A stretch of 23,874 bases of DNA from an uncultured Sphingomonas sp. (GCA_946482655.1 CAMLSA010000050.1:1-23874), one strand, 5' to 3'. Shown: positions 15,958-23,874, counted from the first letter of the stretch. Made by a program: numbers and translations. The notes: generated from the letters alone by a model not told the origin.

Positions 15958-16124
15958 TTCCACAGCGATCCGCAGTTTCGTTAGCAGTCCTTGTGGCCAC
16001 AAATGGGAAGCAAGCCAAGAGCAATGATCCCGACGGGCGATTTGAACGGCGCGCCCATGATTGATCGTGGCGACTCCGGTTCCGCCGCGGCATCATCGCA
16101 AACCGATTTCATTTTCAATAATAG

Positions 16125-16160
16125 TTGCGGGTCGGGATACCGATGAATACAACAGTATCC
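16125..16160 (+). promoter_or_regulatory. candidate promoter with overlapping GntR operator
   Basis: TTGCGG (16125-16130) and TACAAC (16148-16153) are 17 bases apart and would start transcription near 16160. An inverted repeat GGATAC (16135-16140) and GTATCC (16155-16160), with arm centres 20 bases apart, overlaps it. A smaller repeat ATAC-N4-GTAT (16147-16158) is nested inside. Position over the promoter in a regulator-operon divergent gap fits a repressor site for the GntR protein. The repeats are seen; binding is inferred. Confidence 0.4.
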
Positions 16161-16179
16161 AAGATCAGGAGGATGCAGG

Positions 16180-17670
16180 GTGTGGGATGTCGTCGTCGTA
16201 GGTAGTGGAAATGCGGCCTTTTGTGCCGCAATCTCGGCGAGGCAGGCTGGATCGTCCGTGCTGATGCTCGAGCGCGCGACTGAGGAGGAATGCGGCGGCA
16301 ATTCGCGATTTACGGCTGGGGCGATTCGTTTCGCGTATGACGGGATCGACGATTTGCGATCGATCGTGACCGACCTGTCGGATGAAGAAGTCCGGAATAC
16401 CGATTTCGGCTCCTATCCGACTTCGATGTTCTTCGAGGATATGGCGCGCGTTACCGGTTATCGCACCGATCCCGAGCTTTGCGAGACAATGGTCAACGGA
16501 TCGCTCGACACGATGCGGTGGCTGCGTGAACTCGGCGTTCGTTTCGTGCCCATCTACGGTCGGCAAGCCTTCAACATCGACGGCAAGTTCAAATTCTGGG
16601 GAGGGCTCACCGTGGAGGTATCGGGGGGCGGGCCAGGTCTCATCGATCAATATCTGGCGATCGCGGGCCGGCTTGGCATCAAGATCGAATATGCCAGCCG
16701 CGTCGTGTCGCTGATTTATGACGGGCAGACTGTCAAGGGCGTCAAGGTCAAGCGCGCTGACGGCTATCGGCAAATTCCCGCCAGGAATGTCGTGCTGGCA
16801 TCCGGCGGCTTCCAGGCGAACGCCGAATGGCGTTGCAGATATTTGGGACCGGGCTGGGAACTGGCAAAGGTGCGGGGCACTCGTTTCAATACGGGTGACG
16901 GCCACCACATGGCGATGGAGATCGGGGCGTCTTCGGCTGGAAACTGGTCAGGCTGCCATGCTGTCGGCTGGGACTATAATGCTCCTGAATTCGGCGACCT
17001 TACAGTTGGCGACGGGTTTCAGAAGCACTCTTATCCGTTCGGTATCATGATTAATGCGAACGGAAAAAGATTCGTCGACGAGGGCGCCGACTTTCGGAAT
17101 TACACCTATGCGAAGTACGGTCGAGAGATCTTGCTCCAGCCGAACCAGTTCGCGTGGCAGGTCTTCGATTCCAAGGTAACGCATCTTCTGAGGGACGAAT
17201 ATCGCATAAAAAGGGTGACAAAAGTGAAGGCGGACACAATCGAGGAGCTTGCTCAAAAGCTCGAGGGTGTCAACGCAGCGGCATTCCTTGCTGAGATCGC
17301 CGAATATAATGCCAGTATAGACCAATCCACACCATTCAACGCCAACGTAAGGGACGGACGCGGTACCAACGGTCTCACGGTGCCCAAGACTAATTGGGCG
17401 AACACGATCGAGAATGGTCCTTTTGAAGCCTATCAGGTCGGGTGTGGAATAACGTTCACCTTTGGTGGTCTGCGCATAGATCCCTCGACCGCCCAGGTTC
17501 GTGATGTGGACGATCACAATATCCCGGGGCTCTATGCCGCAGGCGAGATCATCGGCGGGTTGTTCTATTTCAACTATCCGGGGGGGGCGGGATTAATGGC
17601 AGGCGCAACCTTCGGCCGGCTAGCCGGTCGATCGGCCGCCGGAGCCGGTGCCCTGTTGAGCGCTGCCTGA
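16180..17670 (+). CDS. FAD-dependent dehydrogenase of the TcuA/fumarate-reductase flavoprotein family
   Basis: Translation starts at GTG 16180, seven bases after AGGAGG (16167-16172); the ATG at 16174 is in another frame that stops quickly. The 496-residue flavoprotein has VVVVGSGNAAFCAA (FAD motif GSGNAA 8-13), GGNSRFTAGAIRF, and the C-terminal YAAGEIIGGLFYFNYPGGAG that closes the FAD site. NAAFCAAxSAR and the EDMARVTGYRTDPEL segment match the group annotated as tricarballylate dehydrogenase (TcuA). The reaction class is dehydrogenation of a saturated acid or ketone. No TcuB electron-transfer partner is adjacent, and the other genes do not fit tricarballylate use, so the true substrate is probably different. 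It is the first gene of the GntR-linked operon. It seems less GC-rich than its neighbours, possibly a sign of separate origin. Confidence 0.85.
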   Translation: MWDVVVVGSGNAAFCAAISARQAGSSVLMLERATEEECGGNSRFTAGAIRFAYDGIDDLRSIVTDLSDEEVRNTDFGSYPTSMFFEDMARVTGYRTDPELCETMVNGSLDTMRWLRELGVRFVPIYGRQAFNIDGKFKFWGGLTVEVSGGGPGLIDQYLAIAGRLGIKIEYASRVVSLIYDGQTVKGVKVKRADGYRQIPARNVVLASGGFQANAEWRCRYLGPGWELAKVRGTRFNTGDGHHMAMEIGASSAGNWSGCHAVGWDYNAPEFGDLTVGDGFQKHSYPFGIMINANGKRFVDEGADFRNYTYAKYGREILLQPNQFAWQVFDSKVTHLLRDEYRIKRVTKVKADTIEELAQKLEGVNAAAFLAEIAEYNASIDQSTPFNANVRDGRGTNGLTVPKTNWANTIENGPFEAYQVGCGITFTFGGLRIDPSTAQVRDVDDHNIPGLYAAGEIIGGLFYFNYPGGAGLMAGATFGRLAGRSAAGAGALLSAA

Positions 17671-17715
17671 CGAGGAAGACCGATCCGCGGCCACTATCTT
17701 GGAGCGTCCGGCACG

Positions 17716-18188
17716 ATGAATATCGCGATCCATCTCCGCACCACGGCCGGTCGTTGGAGAATCGGCCGGCAATCTCGTTCGGCGTCTGGCGATGACATCC
17801 GATACAGTGACACCGATCGTCAGGGTCATATCAATCATGCGATTTTCTCAACCATGTATGAAGCCGGTAGAGTGAACATCGTTATGAGCGTGCAATGATT
17901 GGCCTGATCGGCTGTGACCCGTTCGTCATCGTCAAAATGGAGACCGAGTTTCTGAGAGAGATGCTTTGGCCCGGGGTCGTTGATATCGGATCCCGCATCG
18001 ACAATGTCGGCAGCAGTTCCGTCCGCCTCGAACAGGCGCTGTTCCAGAGCGGTCGCTGCATTTCGACGGCGCGCAGCGTCGTGGCTCTCGCGCACTGGAT
18101 GGCCGACGCTGGGACGATGGTGTCGGCCATATCGAGCCGACCAGCCGCCACGCCGGCCGGTAACGCTTCCTCGGGGAGACCCAAATGA
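17716..18188 (+). pseudogene. frameshifted hotdog (4HBT-like) acyl-CoA thioesterase
   Basis: Two overlapping frames together encode one thioesterase. The first (17716-17898) carries RYSDTDRQGHINHAIFSTMY, the 4-hydroxybenzoyl-CoA-thioesterase signature with the catalytic Asp region, then ends after GRVNIVMSVQ. The second frame reads YERAMIGLIG from 17883 and continues to 18188 through ETEFLREMLWPGVVDIGSRI and GRCISTARSVV, normal hotdog strands. One missing base near 17883 explains the break. A third frame at 17757-17792 reads ENRPAISFGVWR, which looks like the natural N-terminus before DDIRYSDTD and suggests a second missing base near 17790. The final TGA overlaps the ATG of the aldehyde dehydrogenase (ATGA at 18185-18188), as in a once-coupled operon gene. 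Neither break is in a homopolymer, but sequencing error is not excluded. Confidence 0.75.
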
Positions 18189-19618
18189 CGAGCAACGAAA
18201 TGCCGGCGCTCGAATCCTTCTACTGCGGCGCGTGGCAACCGGGAGGTAATCCTGTCCCCGTCTACGACAAATTCAGCCGCCGGGCCGTGGCTGAGGTGCT
18301 GGAACCCGATGCTTCCAGCATCGATCGCGCGGTGTCGGCACTGGCCGATGGGTTCGAGCGGGATTCGCTGACGCCCGTCCAGCGCGCGAGTATCCTGCGG
18401 TCGGCCGCGGAACTCGTGGCGCGAAACGACGAGCGCTTCATCTGCTTGATGGTCGTCGAGGCCGGCTTCATCAGGGATGATGCTCGGACCGAGGTGATGC
18501 GCGCGATCGTGACGTTGAACCTCTGCGCCGAGGAAGCAACACGACTGGCCGGCGAGATGATCCCGGTGCAGTCCAGCGCCGGACATCATGAGAGGATCGC
18601 CTTTACGTTGCGCATGCCGATCGGTGTGGTCTGCGCGATCACTCCCTTCAATTCACCGCTCAACACCTTGTGCCACAAGGTCGGTCCTGCGATCGCCGCA
18701 GGCAACACGGTCGTCCTCAAACCCTCGAATTATACGCCACTTTCCGCTTCGCTTCTGGTGGAGTTGCTCCTTCAGGCGGGCCTGCCCGAAACGCATATCG
18801 CGCTTCTGCAGGGCGAAGGAAGCACGGTGGGACAGGCTTTGCTGGAGCATAAGCACATCCAGTTCTATGCCTTCACCGGCAGCACCGAGGTCGGGCGGAA
18901 AGTCCGGGAAGGCGCCGGGCTGCGGCGTTGCCAGCTCGAACTTGGCAGCATCGCCAGCACCATCCTCTGCGGCGACGCCAATCTCGGAAAGGCCGTGCCG
19001 AAGATCGCTGCGGCGGCCTTTCGCAAGGCGGGGCAAGTCTGCACTTCCGTGCAGCGCGTTTACGTGCAGAAGGATCGCCACGACGACGTCCTGGATCTAT
19101 TGACCGAGGCTGTCCGGACTTTGCCGGCGGGGGATCCGTCGCGGCCCGATACCCGTGTGGGGCCGATGATTTCCCAAGACGCCGCAATGAGGGCCGAGGC
19201 CTGGATCGGTGAAGCCGCGGCGGCTGGAGCGCAGGTCGGAATCGGCGGTCGGCGGGAGGGGAGCGTGCTGGATCCGACGATCCTGTACGATGTCCGGCGG
19301 GGAATGAAGGTGGTCGATCGCGAAGCTTTTGCGCCGCTGCTCTGCTTAATACCCTTCGAGCAGCTTTCCGACGCCTTGCGGGATGCCAACGACACGCCTT
19401 ATGGTCTCGGCGCCGGGATATTCACGCAGGACATCGACACCGCTCTTCGCGCTGCCCGCAAGCTGCGGTTCGGCTCGGTGCACATAAACGAGACCTCCAG
19501 CGCACGCGCCGATGCGATGCCGTTCGGCGGTGTGAAGGGCAGCGGGTTCGGACGTGAAGGCCCCCGTTACGCATGCCGCGAAATGACCGAGGAAAGGCTG
19601 ATCACGCTCAATCTCTGA
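18185..19618 (+). CDS. NAD(P)-dependent aldehyde dehydrogenase
   Basis: The 477-residue protein is a full-length ALDH. The oxyanion-hole Asn156 is in ITPFNSPLN, the cofactor lysine Lys179 in VVLKPSN, the general base Glu252 in QLELGSIAS (LELGG in most relatives), and the nucleophile Cys286 in KAGQVCTSVQ. The C-terminal MPFGGVKGSGFGREG is the usual ALDH ending. It oxidises an aldehyde to a carboxylic acid in the cytoplasm. Its ATG overlaps the stop of the broken thioesterase, and 18 bases separate it from the MBL-fold gene. The zinc alcohol dehydrogenase further on could supply its aldehyde, giving an alcohol-to-acid sequence before CoA activation (inference). Confidence 0.94.
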   Translation: MTSNEMPALESFYCGAWQPGGNPVPVYDKFSRRAVAEVLEPDASSIDRAVSALADGFERDSLTPVQRASILRSAAELVARNDERFICLMVVEAGFIRDDARTEVMRAIVTLNLCAEEATRLAGEMIPVQSSAGHHERIAFTLRMPIGVVCAITPFNSPLNTLCHKVGPAIAAGNTVVLKPSNYTPLSASLLVELLLQAGLPETHIALLQGEGSTVGQALLEHKHIQFYAFTGSTEVGRKVREGAGLRRCQLELGSIASTILCGDANLGKAVPKIAAAAFRKAGQVCTSVQRVYVQKDRHDDVLDLLTEAVRTLPAGDPSRPDTRVGPMISQDAAMRAEAWIGEAAAAGAQVGIGGRREGSVLDPTILYDVRRGMKVVDREAFAPLLCLIPFEQLSDALRDANDTPYGLGAGIFTQDIDTALRAARKLRFGSVHINETSSARADAMPFGGVKGSGFGREGPRYACREMTEERLITLNL

Positions 19619-19636
19619 GCGGACGCATATGGCGAG

Positions 19637-20476
19637 GTGCTGGTGTTGGACAATCAGGATATCCATTACGAGCTATACGCGATCCGGTACGCGACGAACG
19701 GCGCCCGGCTCGCGCGGGAGAATTTCATATCCCCCTGGACCGATCCCCACGATGCACCGATGCCGATGGATTTTTTTGTCTGGCTCGCCGTCGGCGGCGG
19801 CCGGACGATCCTGATCGACAGCGGCGGTGATGAGCAAACCGTGAAGCGCAGAGGGCACCAGTTCGTCGCTTGCCCTTTCGAGTCCCTATCGTCGCTCGGC
19901 ATCGATGCGTCCGACATCGGCGATGTCGTCATCTCTCATCTGCATTGGGACCATGCGGGTAATTTGGGCAAGGCACCCAAGGCCGTCTTTCATGCCCAAC
20001 CTGCCGAAATTGCGCATGCCACCGGCCCATGCATGTGCCAGCCCTTCATGCGCAGGCCTTACCATCCCGAATATATCTGCGACTTCGTGCGGCTTCTCTA
20101 CGACGGTCGCGTTGCCTTCGCCGTCGACAAGACGACCCAGATCGCGCCCGGTATTACGACCCATTTGACGAGCGGACACACGCCGGGGCTTCAGGTCGTC
20201 CGGGTCAAGACACGCCGCGGTCATGTCGTGATCGCGTCCGACGCGTTCCATTTCTACGCCAATCTCGAACGGCGCGTACCCTTTCCCGTGGTAGTGGACA
20301 TTGGTCAGTATATGGCCGGTCTCGATGCCGTTCTTCGGCTGGCGGATGGACCCGATCACGTGATCCCGGGCCACGATCCCGACGTGTTGTCTCGCTACCC
20401 GACCGTGGAGGGCGGCCGGCATCGCAACATCGCTCGTCTCGATTTGGAACCGCTGATCGAAAGGTTCGTCCGATGA
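19637..20476 (+). CDS. metallo-beta-lactamase-fold hydrolase, lactonase-like
   Basis: The 279-residue protein carries a complete dinuclear metal site: HLHWDH (His101, His103, Asp105, His106), His181 in TSGHTPG, Asp202 in IASDAFHF, and His246 in VIPGHDP. This spacing is that of the N-acyl-homoserine-lactonase-like group of the MBL superfamily. The start is GTG 19637 with a poor ribosome binding site; an in-frame GTG at 19643 is an alternative. The stop TGA overlaps the ATG of the following alcohol dehydrogenase. Placed between aldehyde and alcohol dehydrogenases in a catabolic operon, it more probably opens a lactone or ester of the pathway than quenches quorum signals; the substrate is not known. 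Confidence 0.88.
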   Translation: MLVLDNQDIHYELYAIRYATNGARLARENFISPWTDPHDAPMPMDFFVWLAVGGGRTILIDSGGDEQTVKRRGHQFVACPFESLSSLGIDASDIGDVVISHLHWDHAGNLGKAPKAVFHAQPAEIAHATGPCMCQPFMRRPYHPEYICDFVRLLYDGRVAFAVDKTTQIAPGITTHLTSGHTPGLQVVRVKTRRGHVVIASDAFHFYANLERRVPFPVVVDIGQYMAGLDAVLRLADGPDHVIPGHDPDVLSRYPTVEGGRHRNIARLDLEPLIERFVR

Positions 20477-21600
20477 AGATGCGCGCCGCCGTGATGTATG
20501 AACAGGGTCGGCCCGCGCCTTATGCGATCAGCCGTCCTCTCGTAATCGAGGAGGTCGAACTGACCCCGCCGGGCGAGGGGGAGGTATTGGTGGAAATCGC
20601 CTATGCGGGTCTCTGCCATTCCGATCTTTCTGCCATCGCGGGCAGGCGGCCACGCAGGATGCCGGCGGTTGTGGGCCACGAAGCCTCGGGTATCGTCGTC
20701 GAAATCGGGCCTGGCGTGACCGCGCTAGGGCCGGGTGATCATGTTGTCATGGTCTTCGTGGCAAGCTGCGGTGCTTGCGGCCATTGCTATGGCGGCCGGT
20801 CGAACCTCTGCGAATCCTCATGGGAGTCGAGGAGCCAGGGAACGCTTCGCGGTGGAACGCGGCATCTCAGCAGTGGAGGGCTCGAGTTGAATCACTATAG
20901 CGGCATTTCCTGCTTCGCCGAATATGCCGTAGTCTCGCAAAATTCGTTGGTGCGCATCGACAAGGACATTCCGCTCGATATCGCGTCGATGTTCGGATGC
21001 GCCGTGGTGACCGGCGTCGGCGCCGTGGTCAACACTGCCGATATCCGGCTCGGCGCGACTGTTGCGGTGATCGGGCTGGGCGGAGTGGGCTTGAGCGCGC
21101 TGCTCGGAGCCCGGGCCGCTGGCGCGACGACGATCGTCGCAGTCGACATCAACGAGCATAAACTCGCTTTGGCCAGAAGCCTTGGCGCCTCTCACGCCGT
21201 TGATGCCCGCGATCCGGTTCATGTCGAGCAGATCCGCTCGCTTACCAACGGCGGCGTCGATTTCGCGTTCGAAATGGCGGGAGTCTCAATGGCGTTGGAA
21301 GGCGCTTACGCGATGACTGCGCGAGGAGGCACGGTCGTCGTCGGGGGGCTGCCCAGCTCAAACGCCACGTTCGAAATCCCCCTCGCTTCCTTCGTCGCCG
21401 ACGAGCGGGTGATCAAGGGCACCTATATGGGCGGAAGTGTCGCGCAGCGCGATATACCAAGGTTCCTCGAACTTTATCGGCATGGCCGTTTGCCGGTGGA
21501 GAAACTCAGATCGGCGGTACTCGGTCTCGACGAGCTCAATGAAGGCTTCGACCGGATGTCCAGAGGGGAGACGGTACGAGATTTGATGAAGCCGAAATAA
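20473..21600 (+). CDS. zinc-dependent alcohol dehydrogenase (MDR superfamily)
   Basis: The start at ATG 20473 overlaps the stop of the MBL gene (ATGA) and gives 375 residues. Catalytic zinc ligands are Cys48 (GLCHSD), His69-Glu70 (VVGHEASG) and Cys176 (MFGCAVVTG). The structural zinc is held by Cys99, Cys102, Cys105 and Cys113 in CGACGHCYGGRSNLC. The NAD motif is GLGGVG (201-206). This is the class III / aryl-alcohol-dehydrogenase-like type that interconverts alcohols and aldehydes with NAD. Translational coupling with the preceding hydrolase suggests sequential steps: hydrolysis frees an alcohol, this enzyme makes the aldehyde, and the ALDH makes the acid (inference). A 59-base gap leads to the last operon gene. 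Confidence 0.94.
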   Translation: MKMRAAVMYEQGRPAPYAISRPLVIEEVELTPPGEGEVLVEIAYAGLCHSDLSAIAGRRPRRMPAVVGHEASGIVVEIGPGVTALGPGDHVVMVFVASCGACGHCYGGRSNLCESSWESRSQGTLRGGTRHLSSGGLELNHYSGISCFAEYAVVSQNSLVRIDKDIPLDIASMFGCAVVTGVGAVVNTADIRLGATVAVIGLGGVGLSALLGARAAGATTIVAVDINEHKLALARSLGASHAVDARDPVHVEQIRSLTNGGVDFAFEMAGVSMALEGAYAMTARGGTVVVGGLPSSNATFEIPLASFVADERVIKGTYMGGSVAQRDIPRFLELYRHGRLPVEKLRSAVLGLDELNEGFDRMSRGETVRDLMKPK

Positions 21601-21659
21601 GGCGGGCTGCGCGTACAATGATGCCGGCCGATCGCAGCGGCGTTGAGGGGAGAGAAAGC

Positions 21660-23390
21660 ATGGGGCAAGAAATACTCGACGGGACTCAATGGGACCACTC
21701 GGTCGATGTTCTGGTGGTGGGCAGCGGCAACGGGGCGCTCACGGCGGCTCTCTGCAGCAAGGAGATGGGCGCGGGCGACGTGCTGGTGATCGAGAAGGAC
21801 AAGGTTTTCGGCGGAACCAGCGCCACCTCGGGCGGGATGATCTGGATTCCGAACAATCCTCCGGCGCTTGCGGAAGGGTTCTCCGACAGTTTTGACGAGG
21901 CTTACGCCTATATCAAAGGCTCGACCCCTCCGGAGCATTTCCGGCCCGACATGGTCGACGTCTTTCTGCGGAACGGGCCGCGTATGCTCGACTTCCTCCA
22001 TGAAAGGACGCGCTGCCGCTATCGTCCGGTACGAGCCTATCCGGACTATTACACCGATGTCGAAGGCGCGAAGACGGGCTGGCGGGGACTGGAGCCGTTT
22101 CCCATCAACGCCGACGAACTGGACGACGATTACGAGAAACTCCGCCCCGGCCACGCCTTCTGGCACATCTTCGGGCGCATTTCGGTCGATATGCCGGAAG
22201 CACATGACATTCCCGTGCGCGCCAAGGGATGGCAGCGCAGGCTGTTCAAGCTGCTCCTCGACTACGTCCTGGACGTGCGGTGGCGCCTGCGCAGTCGATA
22301 TGCGCGCCGCCTCACGGTCGGCCGAGCGGGGATCGCACGTCTCTTCCTCAGCCTGCGTGATCGCAGGGTGCCGATCTGGCTCGACTCGCCCATGACCGAG
22401 CTCATCGAGGAAGCCGGTGCCGTCACCGGTGCGGTGCTTCTGAAGGACGGCAAGCCGATGCGTGTCCGCGCGCGCAAAGCGGTGATCCTGGCCGCGGGCG
22501 GGTTCGAGCACAACCAGGATATGCGGGAGAAATACCTGCCTAAGCCTACGAACCGCTGGTGGAGCGCCAGCGCGTCCACGGGCAATACCGGCGATGCCAT
22601 CATGGAGGGAATGCGGCTGGGCGCGAAGACCGCATTGATGAACAAGGCGTGGTGGTGCACGACCATCTCGGTGCCGGGAGAGAAGGTGGCGCGGCTCAAT
22701 GTTCAGGAGCATTGCTGGCCGGGCTCGATCCTCGTGAGCCGGCATGGGCGCCGATTCCTCAACGAAGCTCAAAACTACATGGCTCTCCAGGAGGAACTCT
22801 ACAGGCTCCACACGCCGGAGAACCCGCTGAGTCCGATGTATCAGATCTTCGACGCCGAGTTTCGCAGGAAATATCTCGTCGCGCCGCTAATGACGTCCGA
22901 CCTTCGCCCTGACTGGACATTTCCGAAGCGCTGGTACGAGGGCGGGTTCCTCGCAAAATCCGATACAATCGAAGGCCTGGCGGAGAAAATGGGCATCGAT
23001 GCGGCCAACCTTGCCGCTACGGTAAGCCGCTTCAACGGTTATGCAGCGACGGGAAAGGATCTGGAATTCGGCCGCGGCGACTCCGAATATGACCGCTATT
23101 ACAGCGATCCGACGGTCAAGCCCAATCCATGCCTGGCACCGATCGCCAAGGCGCCATTCTACGCCATGCGCGTCGACGCCGGCGACATCGGCACCCAGGG
23201 AGGCCTCGTCATCAACCCCTCGGGTCAGGTGATGCGCGAGGACGGCAAGCCCATCCCGGGTCTCTACGCGACGAGCAACGGCGTCGCGACGATCCTTCCT
23301 CTGTACCCCGGCCCAGGTGCCACCCTCGGTCCGTCCATGGTGTTCGGCTACCAGGCGGCCAAGCATATCGCGAAGTTCAACGAGGAATGA
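21660..23390 (+). CDS. KstD-like FAD-binding dehydrogenase, copy 2
   Basis: The ATG at 21660 lies 9 bases after AGGGG and yields 576 residues; an in-frame ATG at 21618 is less well placed. It shows VLVVGSGNGA (FAD motif 21-26), GGTSATSGGMIWIPNNP, AYPDYYTDVEG, NEAQNYMALQEE and YPGPGATLGP starting at Tyr549. These correspond to the tyrosine and glycine positions of 3-ketosteroid-1-dehydrogenases. It is homologous to the protein at 12027-13748 but clearly diverged, so the two probably desaturate different intermediates or opposite ring positions, as KstD and delta-4 dehydrogenases do. It closes the GntR-linked operon and converges with the ferredoxin gene, 109 bases away. Confidence 0.9.
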   Translation: MGQEILDGTQWDHSVDVLVVGSGNGALTAALCSKEMGAGDVLVIEKDKVFGGTSATSGGMIWIPNNPPALAEGFSDSFDEAYAYIKGSTPPEHFRPDMVDVFLRNGPRMLDFLHERTRCRYRPVRAYPDYYTDVEGAKTGWRGLEPFPINADELDDDYEKLRPGHAFWHIFGRISVDMPEAHDIPVRAKGWQRRLFKLLLDYVLDVRWRLRSRYARRLTVGRAGIARLFLSLRDRRVPIWLDSPMTELIEEAGAVTGAVLLKDGKPMRVRARKAVILAAGGFEHNQDMREKYLPKPTNRWWSASASTGNTGDAIMEGMRLGAKTALMNKAWWCTTISVPGEKVARLNVQEHCWPGSILVSRHGRRFLNEAQNYMALQEELYRLHTPENPLSPMYQIFDAEFRRKYLVAPLMTSDLRPDWTFPKRWYEGGFLAKSDTIEGLAEKMGIDAANLAATVSRFNGYAATGKDLEFGRGDSEYDRYYSDPTVKPNPCLAPIAKAPFYAMRVDAGDIGTQGGLVINPSGQVMREDGKPIPGLYATSNGVATILPLYPGPGATLGPSMVFGYQAAKHIAKFNEE

Positions 23391-23499
23391 CCGGAGCCTG
23401 AAACTATGTCAGCCGTGATCCGGCCCGGCGATTTCTGGCAAGCGGGCGAATAGGTGGACCGGCGATACCGCAGGAAATCGGCCTTTGGTGTGGTTCCGC

Positions 23500-23811
23500 T
23501 CAGACCGCTATTTCGACCATTCCGTCGACCGTCCGCACCGGGAAGGTGCGGATGGGCTTGTCGGTGAGTTGGCCCTTGGGGGCTCCGGTCCTGAGGTCGA
23601 ACGGCATTCCGTGGAGCGGGCAGATTATGGTGCAGCGCCGGATGCGGCCGCCTTCGAGCGGACTGGCCTGATGCGAGCACAGATTCTCTACCGCGTGGAA
23701 TTCGCCGTCGGCGTTGCAGACGAGGATCGACTGCCCGTCGAGGGTCACCGCCCGGCTGCTGTTGGGGGCCAGCTCTTCGGCGCGAAGAGCCGGCAGGAAG
23801 TTGAGGTCCAT
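23500..23811 (-). CDS. Rieske-type [2Fe-2S] ferredoxin
   Basis: The 103-residue protein is a stand-alone Rieske domain: Cys45-x-His47 in NLCSHQASPLEGG and Cys64-x2-His67 in CPLHGMPFD, with GAPKG and the usual C-terminal IRTFPVRTVDGMVEI strand. Length is normal for ferredoxins of three-component ring-hydroxylating oxygenases. The ATG at 23811 has a weak ribosome binding site. It is on the opposite strand from the operon it faces, so it is transcribed with genes beyond the right edge. It could feed electrons to the Rieske oxygenase at 9864, the only oxygenase alpha subunit in the window. The same fold also occurs in nitrite reductase small subunits, but length and context favour a ferredoxin. 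Confidence 0.88.
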   Translation of the reverse strand: MDLNFLPALRAEELAPNSSRAVTLDGQSILVCNADGEFHAVENLCSHQASPLEGGRIRRCTIICPLHGMPFDLRTGAPKGQLTDKPIRTFPVRTVDGMVEIAV

Positions 23812-23874
23812 CTCGTATCCGTTATGCTTGTCGGGAGGGCTGGGCGCGCGTGGTCAGGCCGCGCGCGCCTGTGC

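Noticed and set aside
23406..23453. 15-residue ORF (MSAVIRPGDFWQAGE) after the last operon gene, with GGAG upstream
   Set aside because: Too short to distinguish from chance and no homology is recognisable; could be a trace of a lost gene start.
23854..23874. Possible C-terminus (AQARAA then stop) of a minus-strand gene entering from the right edge
   Set aside because: Only seven codons are visible, which is not enough to support a gene.
1..23874. CRISPR arrays, insertion sequences, phage or defence genes
   Set aside because: No regularly spaced repeats, transposase, integrase or defence-related domains were seen.

Overview
The window looks like a piece of a sphingomonad-type alphaproteobacterial chromosome. 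The grounds are strong GC richness with GC-biased third codon positions, a TonB-dependent receptor beside Rieske, CoA-ligase and flavin dehydrogenase genes, and a dispersed-repeat style common in sphingomonad intergenic DNA. Genus cannot be fixed from the sequence alone. It begins with the 3' end of a tRNA, probably initiator tRNA-fMet. Everything after that is accessory catabolism; no housekeeping protein gene is visible.

Layout. (1) 144-4009, leftward: GMC-type FAD alcohol dehydrogenase, a two-domain VOC protein, a 46-codon ORF with a near-perfect ribosome binding site (possibly a gene remnant), and a luciferase-like flavin oxidoreductase. (2) 4223-6992, rightward: a nitronate-monooxygenase-like flavoprotein and an acyl-CoA ligase. 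(3) 7205-9421: a TonB-dependent receptor followed by a strong hairpin terminator and a 68-bp repeat element. (4) 9864-15129, rightward: Rieske oxygenase alpha subunit, a single-domain VOC protein, a 3-ketosteroid-1-dehydrogenase-like (KstD-like) FAD enzyme and an SCP2-type thiolase. (5) 15304-15957, leftward: a GntR/FCD regulator, divergent from (6) 16180-23390, a rightward operon of TcuA-like FAD dehydrogenase, a frameshifted hotdog thioesterase, aldehyde dehydrogenase, metallo-beta-lactamase-fold hydrolase, zinc alcohol dehydrogenase and a second KstD-like enzyme. (7) 23500-23811, leftward: a small Rieske ferredoxin.

How the genes may work together (inference): the receptor imports a hydrophobic, probably alicyclic or polycyclic compound. 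The Rieske oxygenase, possibly fed by the ferredoxin at 23.6 kb, hydroxylates it. Alcohol and aldehyde dehydrogenases oxidise side chains, KstD-like enzymes desaturate rings, the VOC and MBL-fold proteins act on ring-opened or lactone intermediates, and the CoA ligase plus thiolase activate and shorten the acid. The set resembles steroid or terpenoid catabolism but lacks the diagnostic acyl-CoA dehydrogenase, hydratase and meta-cleavage genes, so the substrate is unknown and this may be an undescribed pathway. The GntR regulator and an inverted repeat over the promoter of the last operon suggest that it is induced by a pathway acid.

Signs of decay or recombination sit between intact genes: the broken thioesterase, the short ORF at 1053-1193, and an orphan acyl-CoA-ligase C-terminus on the minus strand at 11801-11839.
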